From: an uncultured Pseudomonadota bacterium
GTDB lineage: Bacteria > Pseudomonadota > Alphaproteobacteria > Rs-D84
Reading direction: 5' to 3'
Assembly: GCA_902776515.1 (NCBI GenBank)
Contig: CACYQE010000061.1
Span: forward strand, 1 to 6,175
Length of the DNA: 6,175 nucleotides
Below, piece by piece: positions 3,314 to 6,175 of this stretch (the stretch's first letter is position 1; each line of letters begins with the position of its first letter). A program made the position numbers and the translations under genes. Below the pieces are notes generated by a model that saw nothing but the letters and a program-made list of their open reading frames with translations, did not search any database and was not told the DNA's origin.

Positions 3314-6175
3314 TTATGAATGACAGTTTGCTTCGCATAACTGCTGAGTGGTATAACTATTTATCGTAGTTCCATTATGTCTACAGTACCACATATTATC
3401 TTTCAGATTTTCGTAGCATTTATAATAGTCACAAGCTATATAAGTGTTGGTGTTTCCCTGCCAAACTGTATATGTGGTTTCGTCACATCTCAATTCACCA
3501 CACGGAATTCCAGTGCTGCTGGAGACACCATAAGAGTCTGTATAGACCAGCATCCCATTGGTACACTCTATACTTGTCTCACCGCATGGAATTTTTGTAG
3601 GGGTTCCGTTAACAGTTATTACACCATTATTACAGTCGATTTGTGGTTCAACAGCACATTCTGTACAACATTTTATACCTTCTACTGTGTATGTGTCGTC
3701 ACCTATTGTGTAAGTAAGTTTATTGTCTTTACAGAATATCTTTATATTATTAATAATTTGATTCAAGGTTGTATAATTCTCGTTTGTTTTATCAATGACT
3801 TCTTGCAGACCTTGAATTTCACTTTTGCATGTGCACGGGACTGATTTCCAAGTGGCATCACCGCACAAGAACATTTCATTAGCACCTGATTGTGGTTTTG
3901 GAACCAGACCACCATGGCCGGAATTGTTTGCAGATGCAGGGCTCATTGTTGCAAATTTAACGGCTTTGTTTTCGTCCACGGTTAATGCTGTTCCATCAAC
4001 TAAAACTTTTTCGATAACATTTTCATCCGCAACAATGTTGACGGTGGTTGTTCCAGAAGTGTTTGCATAAAAAGTACCTAGTTGATTTCCGTTTTGTTGA
4101 ATGTTAAGACTTCCGTTATTAACCGCAGGAATTAGCTGCCATGTTGCATCGGCACGTAAAAACTTTCCTTTATCATCAACTGTTGGTTTTGGAACCAGGC
4201 CAGTTTCACCATTTGTGTTACCATCTGTTCCAATCATAACAGGTATATGAATGTCTTTGTTCGTTGAAGCATTGGCGGTAAATGGATCGCTGTTACTATC
4301 TAAAAGGGCGTATGTTGGATTGTTGTTTGTTAAATCGCTATACGATATTGGTTGCCATGTTGCATCGGCACGTAAGAATTTTCCTTTATCATCAGCCGTT
4401 GGTTTTGGAACCAGACCAGTTTCACCATTTGAATCGCTGGGCCTTGTATGTGCACCAATCATAACAGGTATATGAATATCTTTGTTCGTTGAAGCATTGG
4501 CGGTAAATGTGCCATTGTTATCATCTAACTGGGCGTATGTTGGATTGTTGTTGGCATCCACACCGCTTTCTCTGTATATTTTAAGTTCCGCATCGTTTAC
4601 TGTTGGAATGTTTGGTCGGTCACTTAAATCGTTGTAACTTCCACTTGTTGCAACAGCTGCTAAATTCGGTTTGTTTTTGATATAATCAATTTGTGTGTTA
4701 TCTGATTGTGCCCAATCCGATTGAACCTGAACAGGAACTTCCGGGATATCATTCTGTGTAATATAACCTGCATCATTTGTAAACGTACTAACATTTGTCG
4801 GAACAGTTGGCAGTTCAACCCATGTAGCCCCGGCACTAAGAACTTTGTTCTGATCGCCTGCGGTGGATGCAGGAACCAAACCGATTGTTCCGCCTGCACT
4901 TGATGTTGCGGCATTCATCACAGGAATGTTAATAGTTGCATCAGATGATGAGTTAGCAGTAAACCCTGTTAGTGTTGCCGCTTCGTCACCCAAAGAAACC
5001 TTAAGTGCACCATTACCAACAACAGGAATTTGTGGGGCATTTAATATTTGGTCATATGATATCTGTTTCCAACCGGCGGCGGCATTTAAGTATCGGTTGG
5101 CGGTGTCCGCTGCTGGTGCGGGAACCAAACCGGCTGTCCCGGCATTCTCTGTGGTCGAATGTCTAAAATCATTGTACGTTGTGTTCGTATCTGTTGCTGA
5201 GATTTCACCGTTGTCGCTTATAGTGATGTTAGCACCCTCCGTATATGTTGGAACATCAATGTTTATTTCTGTGGGTGTTGATGCGTTTGCTGTAAATGTA
5301 CCAACAGATGTTCCGTTCCGTTTGATAGTGAGTGTTGCATCGTTTACGGTCGGTATTGTCGGTTTGTTTTTGATATAATCAATTTGTGTGTTATCTTCTT
5401 GCTCCCAGTCTGATTGAATAACATTTGGTTTATTCTTAATAAACGCCGCAGATGTTGTATCTGTTACATTCCAATCCGATTGAACCTGGGCTGGAACTTC
5501 GATGTTTATCTCTGCATCATCTGATGCGTTAGCGGTAAATGTACCAACAGACGTTCCGTTCCGTTTGATAGTGAGTGTCGCATCGTTTACAGTTGGAATA
5601 TTGGGTTGGTTACTTAAATCGGTGTAACTTCCACTTGTTGCAACAGTTGCTAAATTTGGTTTGTTTTTTATATAATCAACTTGTTCATCATTTGATTGTG
5701 CCCAATCCGATTGAAGGATGCTTGGTTTATTCTTAATAAACGCTGCAGATGCTGTATCTGTTACATTCCAATCCGATTGAACCTGACCAGGAACTTCTGG
5801 GATATCATTCTGTGTAATATAACCTGCATCATTGTTGAACTCACTGACATTTGTTGGAACGGTTGGAACCTGGATGTTTATTTCTTTATTTGTATCTGCA
5901 TTAGCGGTAAATGTACCAACAGATGTGCCATTCCGTTTGATGGTAAGTGTTGCATCGTTTACATTTGCGGTCAGGTCAACAGGTGCCGGATTGTCAAAGC
6001 CACCGGTGTTGGTCCATGAAAGAATGTTATTGGTTATTGATGGTGTATAATGCGGTCCTGCTGGTCCTTGTTCGCCTTGCAGTCCCTGAAGTCCACGTTC
6101 ACCTTGGTCACCTTTCTCACCCTGGTCGCCCTTATCACCTTTTTCACCGGTGTCGCCCTTGTCACCTTTTTCACC
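3314..6175 (-). CDS. Modular phage-tail-fibre-like / collagen-like protein, N-terminus outside the window (953 residues visible)
   Basis: The frame has no stop from the right edge (6175) to TAA at 3316-3314, so the visible 953 residues are the C-terminal part of a larger protein. Residues 1-41 are an unbroken Gly-X-Y tract rich in GEK, GDK and GDQ, typical of bacterial and phage collagen-like stalks that trimerise. Residues about 42-770 are built from repeated modules: DATLTIKRNGTSVGTFTANA, SDW...IKNKP, TNVS...NDAGYITQNDIPEVP, SGSY.DLS.(Q/R)PNIPTV, and GLVPxP...ATW. From established knowledge the SDW/IKNKP and GLVPxP/ATW types are common in tail or collar fibres of phages from gut bacteria. 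A heptad-like helix (about 784-812) follows, flanked by Cys781, Cys783 and Cys815. The last 183 residues hold all 17 cysteines and end in a tip-like domain. The likely role is a long trimeric fibre whose C-terminal knob binds a receptor, on a (pro)phage or on the bacterial surface. No phage structural gene is visible, and the missing N-terminus (attachment domain or signal peptide) would decide. A TTG at 5128 is not the start, since modules continue upstream of it. Confidence 0.82.
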   Translation of the reverse strand, partial: GEKGDKGDTGEKGDKGDQGEKGDQGERGLQGLQGEQGPAGPHYTPSITNNILSWTNTGGFDNPAPVDLTANVNDATLTIKRNGTSVGTFTANADTNKEINIQVPTVPTNVSEFNNDAGYITQNDIPEVPGQVQSDWNVTDTASAAFIKNKPSILQSDWAQSNDEQVDYIKNKPNLATVATSGSYTDLSNQPNIPTVNDATLTIKRNGTSVGTFTANASDDAEINIEVPAQVQSDWNVTDTTSAAFIKNKPNVIQSDWEQEDNTQIDYIKNKPTIPTVNDATLTIKRNGTSVGTFTANASTPTEINIDVPTYTEGANITISDNGEISATDTNTTYNDFRHSTTENAGTAGLVPAPAADTANRYLNAAAGWKQISYDQILNAPQIPVVGNGALKVSLGDEAATLTGFTANSSSDATINIPVMNAATSSAGGTIGLVPASTAGDQNKVLSAGATWVELPTVPTNVSTFTNDAGYITQNDIPEVPVQVQSDWAQSDNTQIDYIKNKPNLAAVATSGSYNDLSDRPNIPTVNDAELKIYRESGVDANNNPTYAQLDDNNGTFTANASTNKDIHIPVMIGAHTRPSDSNGETGLVPKPTADDKGKFLRADATWQPISYSDLTNNNPTYALLDSNSDPFTANASTNKDIHIPVMIGTDGNTNGETGLVPKPTVDDKGKFLRADATWQLIPAVNNGSLNIQQNGNQLGTFYANTSGTTTVNIVADENVIEKVLVDGTALTVDENKAVKFATMSPASANNSGHGGLVPKPQSGANEMFLCGDATWKSVPCTCKSEIQGLQEVIDKTNENYTTLNQIINNIKIFCKDNKLTYTIGDDTYTVEGIKCCTECAVEPQIDCNNGVITVNGTPTKIPCGETSIECTNGMLVYTDSYGVSSSTGIPCGELRCDETTYTVWQGNTNTYIACDYYKCYENLKDNMWYCRHNGTTINSYTTQQLCEANCHS
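3317..3865 (-). other. Cys-rich C-terminal tip domain with four Cys-bounded hairpin units
   Basis: Visible residues 771-953 hold all 17 cysteines of the fibre (771, 781, 783, 815, 836, 837, 840, 848, 864, 871, 892, 897, 915, 920, 931, 947, 951). Four successive segments, 815-836, 848-864, 871-892 and 897-915, each start with Cys, contain two short beta-type strands around an Asp/Asn/Gly-rich turn, and end I-x-C (GIKC, KIPC, GIPC, YIAC). Units 2 and 3 are both followed by G-E. This looks like a small tandem disulphide-hairpin array forming the tip. The 34 residues after it carry five more Cys and several aromatic residues. Confidence 0.75.
3848..5131 (-). repeat. Five GLVPxP...ATW modules (21 residues each)
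   Basis: Copies at 5069-5131, 4820-4882, 4355-4417, 4139-4201 and 3848-3910 are each exactly 63 bases long, from the Gly of GLVP to the Trp of (A/G)(T/G)W. The two middle copies, GLVPKPT(A/V)DDKGKFLRADATW, are nearly identical. The final one contains the first Cys of the protein (residue 771). GLVPAP...L..DGTW-like modules are familiar from phage tail and receptor-binding fibres. Confidence 0.9.
4667..5776 (-). repeat. Five SDW...IKNKP modules (18 residues each)
   Basis: Copies are at 5723-5776, 5657-5710, 5426-5479, 5360-5413 and 4667-4720. They alternate between two subtypes, SDWNVTDTxSAAFIKNKP and SDW(A/E)Q...(V/I)DYIKNKP, usually in pairs (positions 1+2 and 3+4), which suggests duplication of a two-module block. 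This motif type is known from fibre proteins of gut phages. Confidence 0.9.
4712..5866 (-). repeat. Duplicated 99-base block (PTVPTNVS...NDAGYITQNDIPEVP...QSDW)
   Basis: Two direct copies at 5768-5866 and 4712-4810 encode 33 residues each and differ at only four or five residues. Both lead into an SDW module, but a different subtype in each case, so the block has been recombined with different downstream partners. The NDAGYIT motif resembles short shaft motifs in tail fibres. Confidence 0.88.
5294..5962 (-). repeat. Three near-identical 54-base modules (DATLTIKRNGTSVGTFT type)
   Basis: Copies lie at 5909-5962, 5537-5590 and 5294-5347. All three encode the same 18 residues, from V-N-D-A-T-L through G-T-F. 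They differ from each other at 2, 4 or 6 bases, every one synonymous. More diverged relatives of the module continue downstream, for example before the F-T-A-N-S/A motifs near 4960, 4500 and 4280. The short strands with a turn at NGTS look like one beta-hairpin repeat of the fibre shaft. Confidence 0.9.
6053..6175 (-). repeat. Collagen-like Gly-X-Y tract
   Basis: Forty-one codons read as 13 complete Gly-X-Y triplets plus GP, with no interruption: GEK, GDK, GDT, GEK, GDK, GDQ, GEK, GDQ, GER, GLQ, GLQ, GEQ, GPA. The Glu/Lys and Asp/Lys alternation gives interchain salt bridges, which stabilise bacterial collagen helices lacking hydroxyproline. The tract runs off the right edge, so its full length is unknown. 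DNA units of nine bases resembling TCACCTTTT recur and could slip. Confidence 0.92.

Noticed and set aside
3377..3844. A 155-codon plus-strand open frame with many hydrophobic residues
   Set aside because: It lies fully inside the antisense of the fibre tip. Its hydrophobicity comes from complementing Asn/Asp/Thr-rich codons.
5126..5128. TTG at 5128 as the start of the fibre gene
   Set aside because: It is the Leu of a GLVPAP module. The frame continues without a stop through clear modules and the collagen tract to 6175.
4863..5378. A 171-codon plus-strand open frame opposite the fibre gene
   Set aside because: It is the complement of the repeated modules, its apparent repeats mirror those of the minus-strand protein, and it has no ribosome binding site or family resemblance.
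4139..5962. CRISPR-like array suggested by recurring short repeats
   Set aside because: The repeats are in-frame protein modules of unequal spacing, differ mainly at codon level, and are not separated by unique spacers of constant length.
1..6175. Alternative genetic code (TGA as Trp)
   Set aside because: All six genes end in TAA, Trp is encoded by TGG, and no in-frame TGA was needed to read any gene.

Overview
The window is bacterial DNA from a Gram-negative organism. Four of the six genes encode proteins with visible export or surface features: a 22-24 residue signal peptide, a lipobox ending in Cys, an eight-stranded outer-membrane barrel ending in Phe, and a fibre-like protein. The A+T-rich non-coding DNA, the rho-independent terminators built on one G+C-rich core, and the Cys-rich secreted proteins without recognisable families would fit an uncultured, possibly host-associated alphaproteobacterium. 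That placement is a weak guess, and no RNA gene or housekeeping gene is present to test it. All six genes end in TAA.

Layout. Plus strand, 1-1330: the 3' end of a helical-repeat protein whose start lies outside the window, then 29 bases later a secreted protein with an acidic stretch, a coiled coil and a six-Cys tail. A bidirectional terminator at 1331-1356 ends this unit and faces a minus-strand unit. Minus strand, read right to left: a long phage-tail-fibre-like/collagen-like gene enters from the right edge (6175) and ends at 3314 with its own terminator at 3289-3310. Next is a soluble protein of unknown family (3236-2514) with a candidate promoter. Last is a two-gene operon, a small lipoprotein (2449-2054) and an outer-membrane beta-barrel (2041-1373), in which the ribosome binding site of the second gene begins inside the stop codon of the first.

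The main item of interest is the fibre gene. The 953 visible residues start in a Gly-X-Y collagen tract and continue through shuffled copies of at least five module types. Two of these (SDW...IKNKP and GLVPxP...ATW) resemble modules found in tail and collar fibres of gut phages. The protein ends in a coiled coil followed by a Cys-rich tail carrying four Cys-bounded hairpin-like units. All 17 cysteines lie in the last 183 residues. Three DNA copies of one 54-base module differ only at synonymous positions. No other phage gene is visible, so the protein could be a prophage fibre at the end of its operon or a cell-surface adhesin built from the same modules.

No defence system, CRISPR array, insertion sequence, tRNA or rRNA was found.
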